Assembly (NCBI GenBank): GCA_036571765.1
Contig: BROE01000007.1
Coordinates: 780,404-844,403 of the forward strand
Length of the DNA stretch: 64,000 nucleotides
Source: Plecoglossus altivelis
Lineage: Eukaryota > Chordata > Actinopteri > Osmeriformes > Plecoglossidae
Reading direction: 5' to 3'
This document shows positions 38,408 to 50,444 of the stretch, piece by piece. The notes beneath the pieces were generated by a model. That model saw nothing but the letters and a program-made list of their open reading frames with translations. It was not told the DNA's origin and ran no database searches. Positions within the stretch are counted from its first letter, which is position 1, and each line of letters opens with the position of its first letter. The position numbers and the translations under genes were made by a program.

Positions 38408-39695
38408 TAAAGACAGGAGATGCGAGAGAGTAGATTTTGAAAGATAGAAAGATCATAAGCGATAAAGATAGGTCCCGTCTGGGAATGAGCTCAGGTGTGA
38501 GCTGTGAGTAGGCACCTTCTGTTCATGGCTCTAAGGCCCCATGCGGGACGCAGGCAGCAGAAGAACAACAGGCTTCCTGTTTGGCCCAAATAAATCCAGG
38601 TGGCCCACAATGTATGAACTGGACCCTTCACATAAAATTCACCTTTAAACCAAGTCATACACTTGCTTTGCATGTGTACACATACACAACCACACTATAC
38701 TGCCCTAAGATTTAAACAGTTATCAGCCATTCAGGTTTTGAATGCCACCCTGGACACTTGCCTGGGTGGCATAACAGAACCAATAATAAATTATTTCCAT
38801 GACATAGTATAAAACGTTCTGTAACGAATGAAAGCTAAAAATCTTGACTACAAAGGTTTTTTGTGAATACATATCTTTATCTAAATGCAGATTTTAAAGT
38901 TTTTTGACACAAGTCCCCATTAAGAAAGAGCATAATTATCTTGTTATTTATGCAAAAAATAAGACCACACAACAAGGACATATCCAACACGACTGTGTTC
39001 AACTTGTATGCCAAACACACTAAAATATCACATTGTCTTGTGACAGGAAACCTTCCAAAAGGTAAGACTGTTTCCCAGATTGGTCTGGGAATTCAGGTCT
39101 GAATCCAATGTGGATACACAATGACGGTCTCTGTGTGGAGGGACACAGGTCTCAAAAGATTTGTTTTCAAGGCCAGACGGGCAAAACAATCATGTTAGTG
39201 GCATTTGTGAAATTTGTTTATTTTATTTACTTGAAATGTCAAAGCACTTGCTTAAAAGCTAAGGAATTACTTGATGAATGGTTAGATAAAAATGTTAGTG
39301 GTCAGTAAAATACAATTATGATTGAATGTCATACAATGCCTTGTGCAACATGGTTTTGTATGACAAAAATGCCAATATTTGCCTCTGAATATTGTTCTTA
39401 CTTTACTGTACACAAAACAATCCACTGGACAAATACTCAAACCACTGAAATCAATTAGCATCAAAGGTAGAATTCACGTGTTGGAACATGTTAAGTTAAC
39501 CATAGTTACATTTTAAAGGTAGGGTACCAAAGCCATTGCTGACATCTTAGACTGACATTGTCTAAATTAGGAATGAGTGCCTCCCCTTGAGAGAGGAGTG
39601 AACTTGTCATAGGAGACTGCGAGGATGACATGTATAACAAAAAAAGTCACAGCCAGACACATAAACAACAGCATGTTCATGTGATTAAGATTTTA

Positions 39696-39727
39696 ATCAT
39701 GATCATCATCATCATCATCATCATCAT
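39696..39727. repeat. (ATC)n trinucleotide repeat
   Basis: About ten ATC/CAT units with one GATC interruption near the start. Intronic, so length changes would have no coding effect. Confidence 0.92.
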
Positions 39728-41119
39728 GTCATTTCCCCATCTCCCTTTGTCTGTAAAAAGGACTAAATCATTCTCTCTGAATCTCTTTCCCCATTGTTTT
39801 CTCACTCATTATCTTATCTCTTATAAAAACACACACACACACACCTGTTCTCTCCTCTGTATTTGCTTCATACATCTTAACTCGCAAGCTATGACAATTA
39901 GGCTTTAAGTAGGCTGTTACTATGACTATCAAACTGGTCAGTTCAAACAGCTCATTAAATTACAAAAGCACAACAAGCACAGAAAAACACTATATGCAAG
40001 TCAGTATATAGCTTAACTAATGTGATATAAATCAGATTAAATTACTGAGCAATGATTAAAGAAACTATGTTAAAAAAATAAACAAAAAAACTATTATGAG
40101 ACTGAAAAGTTTAAACTGTATAAGACCTCTCTAAGACATGAAGTGATGCTACCATGTCTGATTTGATAAAAATAACAGATCCAAGATCAGTCAAAACTGA
40201 GAAAATGTACTGACCAAACACACAAAGTGGTTCTCATGAGCACAAACGTAAAAGTGTTAATATCCTCCACAGGCACAGAAACAAAAGCAAAACTCAGCGA
40301 TAAATAACTGTCTACCGCTTGTGCGTTTCCTCTTTTCAGGAACTATGGGGCACACAAAGACCCCTCCAAAGGCTTAAAGAGTGTGTGTGTGCATGCCGAG
40401 CCCACCTTGTCACCTATTACATTGGGAGAACAACCAAGCCCGGTTTTTTACTTTTTGGTGGCTCAAGGGCGCAGCCTATCTGCCAACGAGCAGAGTGCAA
40501 GACTAAAGATTCCCCACTGATCCAGTCGGGAAGTCAGCACCAGTTTAATTTATATGTAAGTCCAACTGTTTGTACTGCCAAGGTTACAGTATGTTTTTAA
40601 GCCTGGAAAAGCTGGGACAAACAAAAACACCTGCAACTTAAAAAGTAGATGAGCGCCAACAGTGATCAACATAAAATGGAGGGGATGTCAATTAGGCAGG
40701 ATGAGCTGGAAATTCAGGGACAATCTTTTACATGCATCTACATCTATGCATGAAATCTCAATCTGCTATTATAAAGAACTACTGTTAGACAATTCTAACT
40801 TTGGCAACATTACATTACAAACCTTATTAAACCTGACAGAACAAACTATTTTAACTGCTGCAACCAAATAAGGTCTGAAAGGAAAGCAAAAAATAAAAAA
40901 GGCTCCTCCACACAAAATGTTCAAATCAGCACATCTCTGCATTCCAACTCAGTCATTTCTCAGTCAAAGATATGGTTCCAATATATAATCTATTCCTCAA
41001 ATCCCCCCCCCCTACTAACACACACACACACTCCACCTGACACACACACTTCTCTCCTATACCCCCCAGACAAAAGCTTTGCTGTCCCACTGACAGACAG
41101 ATGGGCAGACCAGCTGACA

Positions 41120-41240
41120 TCTCGGCCCAGGCTTTTTCATGTTCCCGGGGCGTCCTAAACGTGTGGGCGCCCTGTCCGCGGACGCAGGGCGGCCCGAGGA
41201 GGAAGCTGCTTTGAGGGGATGGAAGAGGTAACGTGGGGAG
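41120..41240. promoter_or_regulatory. CpG-dense patch with a near-palindromic core
   Basis: CCCGGGGCGTCC and CGCCCTGTCCGCGGACGCAG continuing to GGCGGCCC form the most CpG-dense short stretch in this part of the intron. CGCCCTG and CAGGGCG are inverted around TCCGCGGA, itself a palindrome. In an AT-rich fish intron such a patch may be an unmethylated regulatory element. No exon or promoter elements are evident. Confidence 0.3.
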
Positions 41241-43159
41241 CAAACAGAGGAGACACACAGAGACGGCTAATATTGGATCTAATGCATATCTAGAATGTCT
41301 GTCTATGTGACTGTATGAGTGAGTGTGCCATTTTTTAGGGGTTTTTTGGAGCGTGAATTACTGTATTTAACCCTGCTCTGTCCCCTCCCACATCATACTT
41401 TACTTAACGTAGGAGCTTCTCATCTACATGACACAGATTCCTGACCTTCTGACATGCAAAGAGCAAACACAAATAATTAGATCATGCAATGGGACCAAAA
41501 ATGTACCTTTCCCCTAAATATAAAGACAAAACTTAACATAATAAATCTTTTATAATAACATAGAGTATGACCTATTGTCACGGCAACCAATTTGCTTAAT
41601 GAGTGAGTACATTTTCAATAGAAACCATATTGCACGGTAGGTTTGAAGGTATTATTAGCTTGTTAATAACAATGGGGAAAAATACTAAGATGACGCACTT
41701 CACCAACTTTTCTCTTTTCTGTCTCGTTCTTATTCATAAACGATCAATCTGCCACTATGTTCTTTGCTCTTGGTTTTAAACTGGCATCAATCTACTATCA
41801 TCAGTATGCCATTCTCATCACAGAAATATTATTTCTGATCTGTATCCCGGGTGATGGGGTGAAATGATTTTCCAACTCTGGCTCTCGTTTACTTGATTTT
41901 AGCTCTTTTTCTCCATTTCTTTTAAAATATTTCAGCAGCTCAGATGTACAGATCTTTAAAGCTGCTATAGGGCCCCTGAGTCCTCTCTTTTGTCTCCTAT
42001 TTCCTTCTGAAAGAGCTTTCTTTAACACATACCCAGCTCATCGCAGTTGTTTTGGGAGGTCTTCCTTTCTCTTTCCCTCTCTCTATGTCACATGGGGGTC
42101 AATGCAACACTTTTTCTTGAGCGCAGAGGGAGGTGGGGGTACCTTTATAGTGCATGCAAGCCCAAAATAGCAAAAATAAGCCGCTTTAAGGTTCAACATA
42201 AGCTGTCTAGCGATTTGAAGGGGCTTTTCCGATTATTTTGAGATAAGGCTACATAAACACATTTTCACAATTGATACTGTGATAATTACCATTTATGATA
42301 TGATTAAAATAATTGGATGGTGGTTTATTTTTTCATTATGGTATATTTTTCATGATCAATGCTAAGATGAGTTAATCAAAATTCTTCCGAACTTGGTTTT
42401 AGTTTGACGGTAAAAGATAATGGCCTCGGACACCTCTGACATCTTCTGACAACCTCTGGCATCTACAGAGAAAACTAATAAATCTGAGTAGTAACAATTT
42501 ATTTAAGAAGATAAATATGCAAATGTAGCTATACAAAAAATTGAATAATGTTAACTGTGAGTCTGTCTGATATATTATAAAGCAGAACACTTATTTGCCA
42601 TTTATGAATTAAATAGACACTAAGAATAATTACATATACATCTTTAGTTTGCTGGAGCTAAAAGTAGATCAATTTCATTTCAAAATACTAGCGATCCCTG
42701 TTAACATCTAGAATACAAATAAAATTAATGTGAGCAGTGTGAGCAGCATTTGTGGATCAAAGATTCAAAGAAATTGTTTAATTGTATGGTATGGGTTCTG
42801 GTCTTCTTTATAATAATCCAAAACATCTCACTTCCTATCTACTGATATGACATCCACTGAGGCCACTGTACTTGTGCACCATGTTTTAACGGCAAACACC
42901 TGCGGGAAACGCAAACAAGTGCGTATAAAACCTGTGCGCGCACTCAAGTCTGTTGGTTGAGCTGTTGCACTGAGGGTCCATATGTTGGCTGGCCATTGTA
43001 CTAGCCTTGCTTTTTGTGTGCAGCTGAAACCACCGATTGCACCTTAGCTACCCCAGTTCAAGCTTAATTTTCTTTTTCTTTTTTTTTCTTTTTAAATGAG
43101 GGTCTAGGGATGGACCACAATATACACTGTTGCCAGTGGATCCCTAAATCCTTGGAACA

Positions 43160-43640
43160 GCTGAGTCCTAGGGTGACAAAGATAATGGCGATTTATTGCA
43201 ATGTGAAGCTTTCTCATTGCCACCCTCCTACCCCACCCAAACCGTACCCCTCCCTTCCCCTCCCTCAAACCGATTAAAATTAAGCCGTAAACATGTGAGG
43301 ATGGAATTAGCACATTTAGCGAGTCTCTTCCCACATCCCATTTTCGCTCTGGAGCGGCTGATCCCCGCAGCCGAACGCGGGTGCAATTTTAATGACTCAA
43401 GACGTTTTTGATGTCCACATGAAAAAAGCATTGCTCCCCGTTTGTGGCGGTGCTAGATATGGCGAGGCCGAGGCCGGCCGTGATTGGGGGTGGGGGGGAG
43501 ACGACACACACCACCGACTCGGACTCCGGGCTCTTCGATAGGATCGGTGTCATTTTCCTCTCCACGATAAGACGCCTCGCTGACAAGCCCCGATTAGGAG
43601 AAAAAAATCATTATTGAGACGCCTTTCATCCGCCGGGGGG
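43160..43640. promoter_or_regulatory. possible conserved non-coding element, CpG-rich
   Basis: This long unique-looking stretch mixes AT-core words (CGATTTATTGCAATGTG, GATTAAAATTAAGCCG, CAATTTTAATGACTC) with CpG-rich ones (GCGGCTGATCCCCGCAGCCG, GATATGGCGAGGCCGAGG, CATCCGCCGGGG). No coding frame or splice site is convincing. By size and texture it is the best candidate for a conserved enhancer in the 35.5-kb intron, but conservation was not tested. Confidence 0.35.
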
Positions 43641-44571
43641 GTTACCGATAAACAGCCTACCCGTGGGTAGATTTACTGAAAGCAAAATGTTACACGTTAT
43701 ATAAGCGTACATGTTGTTGTAATAAAGTCTTGGGATACATTCTAGTGTGTTCCATAGATTTGTTTTTACTTTTGGAGACAGGAAATTCTGTAAAACTGAA
43801 AACTAAATAGTTATGTGCCAGCTCTCAGTAATAATGATCAAATAACTTTCAAACTATATTATTTTGAAACACAATAAAGCTTTTACATCATAAATCACTG
43901 AAAATGTTGATTTCTAATGTGATTTCAATTGTGGAAATCCATTTAAACAAACTTCTTATAATTGAAATGTTGAAAATAATCCAAGTGTATTGAATAAACT
44001 TGAGGTAGAACAGATGCGTATATATGTATATAATATCGATCACTTTTCAAATCAAAGTATGAAGTCAAATTTTGATTGTAGTAAATGTGATATTTTAATC
44101 TTCATATTTAACTAATCAAGCTATTGTTTGAAAGTGATTTTAAAACAAATATATGAAGAAATTAAAATGTATAACTTTTACATCTTGCCAAGGAAAATGC
44201 TTAGAAAAAGGTGCTTGTAACCCAGCACACAGTTTAGGCAAAAAAATACAACTACAAAAACGAATATTTGCTAACATCGACGATCTCAGAAAAAAAAAAA
44301 AAAAATCGGGAAAAAAATTAAATGCTGTTTAGATCATGGGTAGAATGTAGAATATCTACATTAAGTTGTTTGAGGGATTCATAATCTGATGTAAATTACA
44401 TTCAGTCTTCAATTCCTATTTTTTCATGATTGTGGTTTTCTTGATAATTTTTTCAGAGCAAAGTTGAAAAAGGAAAAAAAAAAAAAAACCTGCACCTCCG
44501 GTGTCTCTTTTCGATCATATAAGAAAGGAAAAATGTATGTGAAAATAGAATCCCTTGAAATATCCCTGATT

Positions 44572-44601
44572 CATATATATATATTATTATTATTATTATT
44601 G
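44572..44601. repeat. (TA)n(TTA)n repeat
   Basis: Six TA units followed by about five ATT units, low complexity. Confidence 0.88.
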
Positions 44602-45259
44602 TTATGCCATTAACCATAATGATTTGAAGCCAAAGCTATTCTTTGGTGGTTCAACACCAAAAGACCAAGAGTGTGATCTTCGAGCGAGCAGAGAGAAATA
44701 CAGTACGACAGTTGCAGAAAAAAGAAAGCGTAGTGTACGATGGAGGAAGCGAGATAGCGCAATGCTTGTCCCCGGCTCACACTATGTTACTGGGGCACTC
44801 CAGCACCCATGGACTCACAGCAAGGCTCAAAGCCATGCTCCGCTTCAAATAGGATCCGAGATTTTTTTATGTTTACAAAACATATTTATTTATTTCTCTG
44901 CTCCCATCATTTATCTATTTATTTCTCTGTGTTTCGACACCCCGTGCTTTGCCACTGGAGTCATGTTGGATGACGACGGCGTCAGAAATACTACCTCCCT
45001 CCCTCTCTTCCTTTCGCTTTTAATGCTGCTGCAGTTGAAAATCAAACCGCTCTAAAACAAATTGATGTACTCTTTAATATAGTCGTCACATCATCACAGG
45101 GTCCTTGTGCGTCTGCCTTGGTGACAACTGCAGGGCTGCTTAGCTTAGCCCCGCAATAGCTGAAGCTTTGTTGGTCGCTTCAATGATTTATCACAAAAAA
45201 GAGAGGGAGAGAGAGAGTAGGAAAGCAGGAAAGGGAGAGAAAGAAAGGCCTGGGCTCTC

Positions 45260-45560
45260 GATTGAGTCATTGGCACCTTTGATTGACAAGGCCTAATCAG
45301 CTTATCTCTGTGCTAATAAAGTTGATGGCCTGCGGTGCTGCTCTCTACCTGGCACGGCATGAACTTTGGGCAAGCGAGGGGCCCCTGGGGGCTGGGCCCC
45401 GACCCTCTCTGCTTATCTAAACGGGGCTGAAATCAATCCCTAATGAGCTGTTTTCATTTTCCCCTATCGATCGCAGCTGGCCCCTACACCAGGGCCGCAA
45501 GCCGGGAAGTGACCTCGGCCTCATTGCCGGCCCCTTCAAAATGCAGAGTCTCTCTTTTTT
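45260..45560. promoter_or_regulatory. possible conserved non-coding element with a TCF/LEF-like core
   Basis: Includes GGCACCTTTGATTGACAAGG (a CTTTGAT TCF/LEF core), GGCCTAATCAGCTTATCTC, GCGAGGGGCCCCTGGGGGCT and AATCAATCCCTAATGAGCTG. AT-core and GC-rich words alternate. No exon is seen. The label is inferred from texture and site content. Confidence 0.33.
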
Positions 45561-46520
45561 CTGGCCACCCTGTTATTTGTTGCATTTGCTTTTCTTTGTT
45601 TAGACTGCTGAGCTTTATAGAGGTGGCCCTGAATACATGTTTTGTTAACACATAATGACATACAGCATCAGAAAAAGGTTTCACACTAAACTAAGCACGC
45701 TGAACTTTATGTGCATTAAGAACACAGCAATACAAACGATCGTGCAATCATTTTCCTGACAACATTTTAATGATGATGACATACTTTTAGCCAAATATAT
45801 GGTACCTTCTCGCTGGATTTTAAGATTTTGTTAAGATATCAACAACTACAACTATATACATGGATGGTGTCCAGTAAAATGAAAACAATAACTCAAAATA
45901 AAAAGATCAATCTATATTTTAGAATTAACCACATTTAAAACAATGCAAAATAGATACCAACCGATATATAATAATATATGTGAAAGATATAATCGACTTA
46001 AGATCAACTGATGAAGTACAACCCATTTGGTTTAAAACAACTTCAAACGACTGCCCAATTGTAAAACATAACCTGCTCACACCCTAATACATTTTAACTA
46101 CAAAGCAAGAATATCACTGATAAGATGTCTTGTTTATCATTGAGCCATCCAAATAATACTCATTGCTGACATAAAATGGTACAATATCTAACAAACTAAC
46201 ATGTGTTTGATTTTGGCACTAGTCTGGGCCTCCACGTTTAGGCTTTGCAGCAAAAGAAATGATTCAAAAGCTTTTAAATGGGCAAACTGCATATCCTGTG
46301 CTTATATTTAACAGACTAGTCTTGATTTTAGTGCGCTTGGCTTTTAAGTCCATGCCCTGCGCTAATGAAGTTCCATACTTTATTTATGAGACAAACAGAG
46401 TGCCCAGTTCTTAAGAGTGCGTGTGGCAAATAGCTCTGCATGTCCACAGAGCCTCTTCAATATCCCTCAAAGGGCCCTCAGTGCTCTTGGCAAGCATGTC
46501 CCACTTTGCTAAATATACTG

Positions 46521-46553
46521 GAGAGAGAGTGAGAGAGCGAGAGAGAGAGAGAA
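46521..46553. repeat. (GA)n repeat
   Basis: GAGAGAGAGTGAGAGAGCGAG followed by GAGAGAGAGAGA, low complexity. A similar shorter GA tract lies at 45203-45218. Confidence 0.88.
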
Positions 46554-48739
46554 AAGGAAGCAAAAATTCTATAACATGATACTTTATGAAGACTCACCAT
46601 CTCTATGAACTGACCATTTTCTTTTCAAACGTGACCTTGCAGCACCCAGACCTTTTCTTTTCTTTACTGGTCATTAAGACAAATGTTGTCAATTGCCATG
46701 TAATGAAAAGATAACTGCAGTTGGAGAACCATCTCGTCTCTGTCTTTGTTTAGGGTGTATCTTTTTTTAAGGAAAAAGGTTATTTGCTTTTACTCCATGA
46801 TCAATTACAACCTAAGAGTTGTGCTTTCGAATTTTGCTTTGATTTATTGACTTACATGACACAGCTACAACTGTATAAAAAGAGTTTCACGAGACATGTA
46901 TATTCAGTATATGACTACAGAGATAATTGAATCAACAAATACTGCACCAATAAGTGGGGTTACACCTATTTGGGTGGCATTATTTCTGAAATTTGACACT
47001 TCAAAGATTTAGCCATAATATTTGCACAGGACACCATCAATGAATATGACATTTTAAGAGTATGATCTGCCATTTTAATATTTGTATATTTGTAGTTTAA
47101 AACTGAGTAAAAAAAACATTGTCGGATAAAGGTTAAATATTTTGCGCTGGGTAGAATCAACTACAATTTGATTAGAATATATTCCTGTACATTTGATCTG
47201 TATGCAATGTTTAAAAACATGAATAGATGTGTCTGAGAGTGCGCTCTGAGATGGCGTTTGATTATTCTAGAAGAAATACAAGGAAATATAATGTGTATTC
47301 CTGGTCAGGAACACAATGGAGTTCTTGAAGCCTGGGAAAGGTGATTTGAAAATGTAGGAATTGGTTGGATACATGTTAAACTGATAATAACTTTGGTGCT
47401 GAGATGCACATAATCATGTATGTTGTCAAATAGTAGGACTCTATTCCCAGCGTGCCTGTGCCTAGGGAAGTTGTGTTCTCTCTTCGTTTGCTCAGTCCTC
47501 AGCAGTTGCTGTTTAACGCTGTGCATCTGAGCGGATGACCAGTATTGACAGGAGGGTGAGAGAGGTTGCGGATTAAACACTTGGGGCAAAGCCACACACA
47601 TCCAACCGAACCCCAAACACACCCCACTACTGCTGGTCAGGACTTGAGCAGTATGTGTGAATGTGTGCGTGTGTGTTGGACAAAATGCAATATTTCTCAG
47701 TTAGAGGAGCACACAGAGCAGATGAGACAGCCACTGGTGACAAGAGGTCAAAGGGTGCACGGCTGCCCCTTATGGGGGAAAGTACTGAGCCCAGGAGGTA
47801 GAGAACATGGTTAGGCCATAGCCCTTTTTTTTGACACCAACCGACATGACAAAACATCAAAACAAGGCACTCGACTGAAAGATATGACTGAATGGAATCA
47901 AAACTACGGGATTCCACAGAGTTTGACATGTTGAAAGATAGGAATAATGTGATGCAGCAGATCATCAGAGACATATGAAACAACATTTTTAAGCAGAGAA
48001 TGCAGATTGTATTTATGAATTTGTGAGCAAGACTTACTGAACATCAAAAGCTGGTGGTCTGTGAAACCCTTTCTCGACTTGAATTATTAAATCTGTGGGT
48101 GTCGCACACACACACCACCCTGCCATTATAGTGTAAATTAACAAACTTTTTCAAAACTACTGCAAAAGCCATAGAAAGCTAGTTGATACTTCAAGAATGA
48201 GCTTTGATATCTCTCTAAGGAATACACTGAGCCTCAAAAACGTGGTGACTGTCAAGAGGAAGGGGAAAAAATGATAACTGGTTAAATCTATTTAAATCCA
48301 AATTAGATCATTTTCTCGAGTCTAAAGATAAAATCCAACCTTGATAATAACCAAGAAATACATTTATTTAGGGTGTGATGTTACTCTTTGTTCTCTGAAT
48401 TAAGAACTTCTGGTAACACTGACATTAGCTATAATAGGTAAACCCCCCGTCTTTTTCAGCCAAAAAAGAAACACTGCACTGACACAGAGCCACACAAATG
48501 CATTTTTTCTTCTAGGAGCCAAAATCGGAGCAGCGGCTCCCACTCTTGTTGCCCATACACCTTGCTTTCCCTCACATGCCTTTGATGTTCTTCTGGAAAT
48601 GTCACCAGTCGTCAAGACATTATTTTTTTCTCTCTTTTTCACCTCGCATACGAGTAAAACAATTTGCTGCCGCTCACCGACTCCCCCCAGAACCACCCCT
48701 AGCGCCCACCCCTCAACCCAATCCAAACAGAATGCGTAC

Positions 48740-48824
48740 CGGTTTCCACAGCTATCTGGTAGCCAGCTTCCAGCCTCCGGGATGACCTTTCTAGCTTCTC
48801 TGTGTTGTCCAACAGATGTGCTCT
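48740..48824 (-). CDS. vti1a: vti1a exon: N-terminal half of the SNARE motif
   Basis: This 85-nt minus-strand exon encodes RAHLLDNTEKLERSSRRLEA followed by GYQIAVET and the first base (G) of the next codon. The acceptor is TTGATGCAG and the donor is ACCG|GTACGC, a slightly weak donor because +4 to +6 depart from AAGT. The segment is the start of the Qb-SNARE heptad helix. LERSSRRLEAGYQIAVET is nearly identical to mammalian VTI1A, with Lys replacing Arg in NTEKLER. It starts in phase 0 and ends in phase 1, which the exon at 13179-13249 completes. A 35.5-kb intron follows it, the longest in the window. Confidence 0.98.
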
Positions 48825-49303
48825 CTGCATCAAATAGGAGAATAAAAAACACAGAAACAAAAATAATGATTGAGAAGGCAGGGAGGCAACACAGAGAAAC
48901 ACTGCAATGTCACCAAAAGAGATGTCAGAGATCTGGTGTATGTGGCCAGTTTAAATGAGCTATAACAAGGAATCATTTTACAAACTCCTAAAATAATGTA
49001 AGGGTCACATGGTTGCCTTTTTAAAATTAGGTGTCCCCTCCTCAATTTCTCCGGAGGCGCTGTAATGCAACTCATTACTTCATATTTAGTGAGGAGGGCA
49101 AAGTTGAAGATGGCAGGAAGAGCTAATTGACATAATAAATGATAATTTGCAGCTTTCATGAAACAAATCAAGCCAATGGCTCTGAAATGATGTCAAAATC
49201 AAATATGTTTCTTTCATATTTTGATGTTTTGGTTAAAGGCACATTGAACATGTTGCTTCCCCAAGAGTACCATTGATGGGAACTATCATTAAATATGTAA
49301 AAA

Positions 49304-49319
49304 GGTTAGGGTTAGGGTT
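49304..49319. repeat. short telomere-like GGTTAG run
   Basis: GGTTAGGGTTAGGGTT, two and a half units of the vertebrate telomere repeat. Too short to be a real interstitial telomere without more evidence. Confidence 0.6.
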
Positions 49320-50423
49320 GAGATAGACAAAACTACAAAAAAGTCAGTCTAAATGGTGTCTATATGAGACTAAATTACACTGAGACGCTGGTGTACTACA
49401 AACATGTTTAGAACCATTTTTGCACAGATTAAAATGTGCCTGTAAGAGTCCCATTTCACAAACATTAGATGAATGGCACCTGTCCATGACAGGGGTCTCA
49501 GCCCGTTTCTGTACTTAGAGAGAGGGAGGAGAAAACTAAAAACTCTTGTTATAGTTAAGCTGTCCATATTTGTTCTGACTAATCACTCCAAGGATATAAA
49601 ACAGAAAAAAACAACAACACGACATTCCACTTTTCAAAGTTTGACAATCAGAGGGATGGGGATTTTTTTTGCTTGGCTTCTCTTTGCAGTTGACAGATGT
49701 CATTTAAAATAGCAGAAATCCATTTTAATAGTTGAAGGGCAGACAGAAGGGAGGGGGCTGGTGAGAGATACTAAAAGGGTGAGAAGGAGATATGGAGGGA
49801 AAAATTGGAAGTGGGGGTGCTTAGATGGGTAGGTGTGCAGATCTGCTAGCAATAACGGTGGTAAAGCACAGAGGGAAAAATGGAGCCAGCTCGGGCTTAA
49901 TGAGCCCCTATGGATCAGCGGAGATGGAGGGGACGTATTGACATGCAACGCTTAAGCTAATACACCTAGACCATGGCTGTGCCTGTGTGCCTGGGAGCAT
50001 AAGGCAGACGGGGATACTGACAGAGTAGCACGCTCCCCCGGTTCTTCAAAGAGCTCAAGTGATTAGTATGTTATCATTACCATTCGAATCGTGATTTTCC
50101 TATTCCCTCTCGGCAAAGGTGACACGTCTCGGGGAGACGGCCAGCGGACTAGCAGCACAGAAAAGCCACTTCAAAGCATTCCACCGAATTTCACTCCCTC
50201 TCTTTCTCTCTCCCTCATTCTGTCTTTTTTCAGGCGGGTGGGGAAATTCAGGGAGGTGGTGGTATGTTTGTGTGTTGGGGGCCATTAGAATAATGTGTAA
50301 TATTATGGTGACAGAATCTGAAGGAGGAAATACAGCACCCAGCACGGAACTAGTATTCACACCCCATCGGCCTCCAAATAACTTTTGCTTTCAAAATAGG
50401 TCCCTTATAATATGTGAAGAATA

Positions 50424-50444
50424 ACACACACACACACACACACA
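50424..50444. repeat. (AC)n microsatellite
   Basis: About ten AC units, intronic. Confidence 0.92.

Larger units (their letters stand above)
13250..48739 (-). other. vti1a: vti1a 35.5-kb intron inside the SNARE motif
   Basis: This is the largest intron in the window, joining ...AVET-G to AG-QVGQ. I find no vti1a exon, nested gene or tRNA in it. It contains a GA-repeat block, a diverged duplicated 0.3-kb element, CpG-rich patches (separately listed), pure C and pure G homopolymers, a Tc1 relic, a LINE/SINE tail, and large TA/CA arrays. Stretches not listed individually are unique-looking AT-rich intron in which I see nothing specific. Confidence 0.8.

Noticed and set aside
49304..49319. Interstitial telomere
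   Set aside because: Only two and a half GGTTAG units; this occurs by chance in AT-rich introns and there is no fusion signature.
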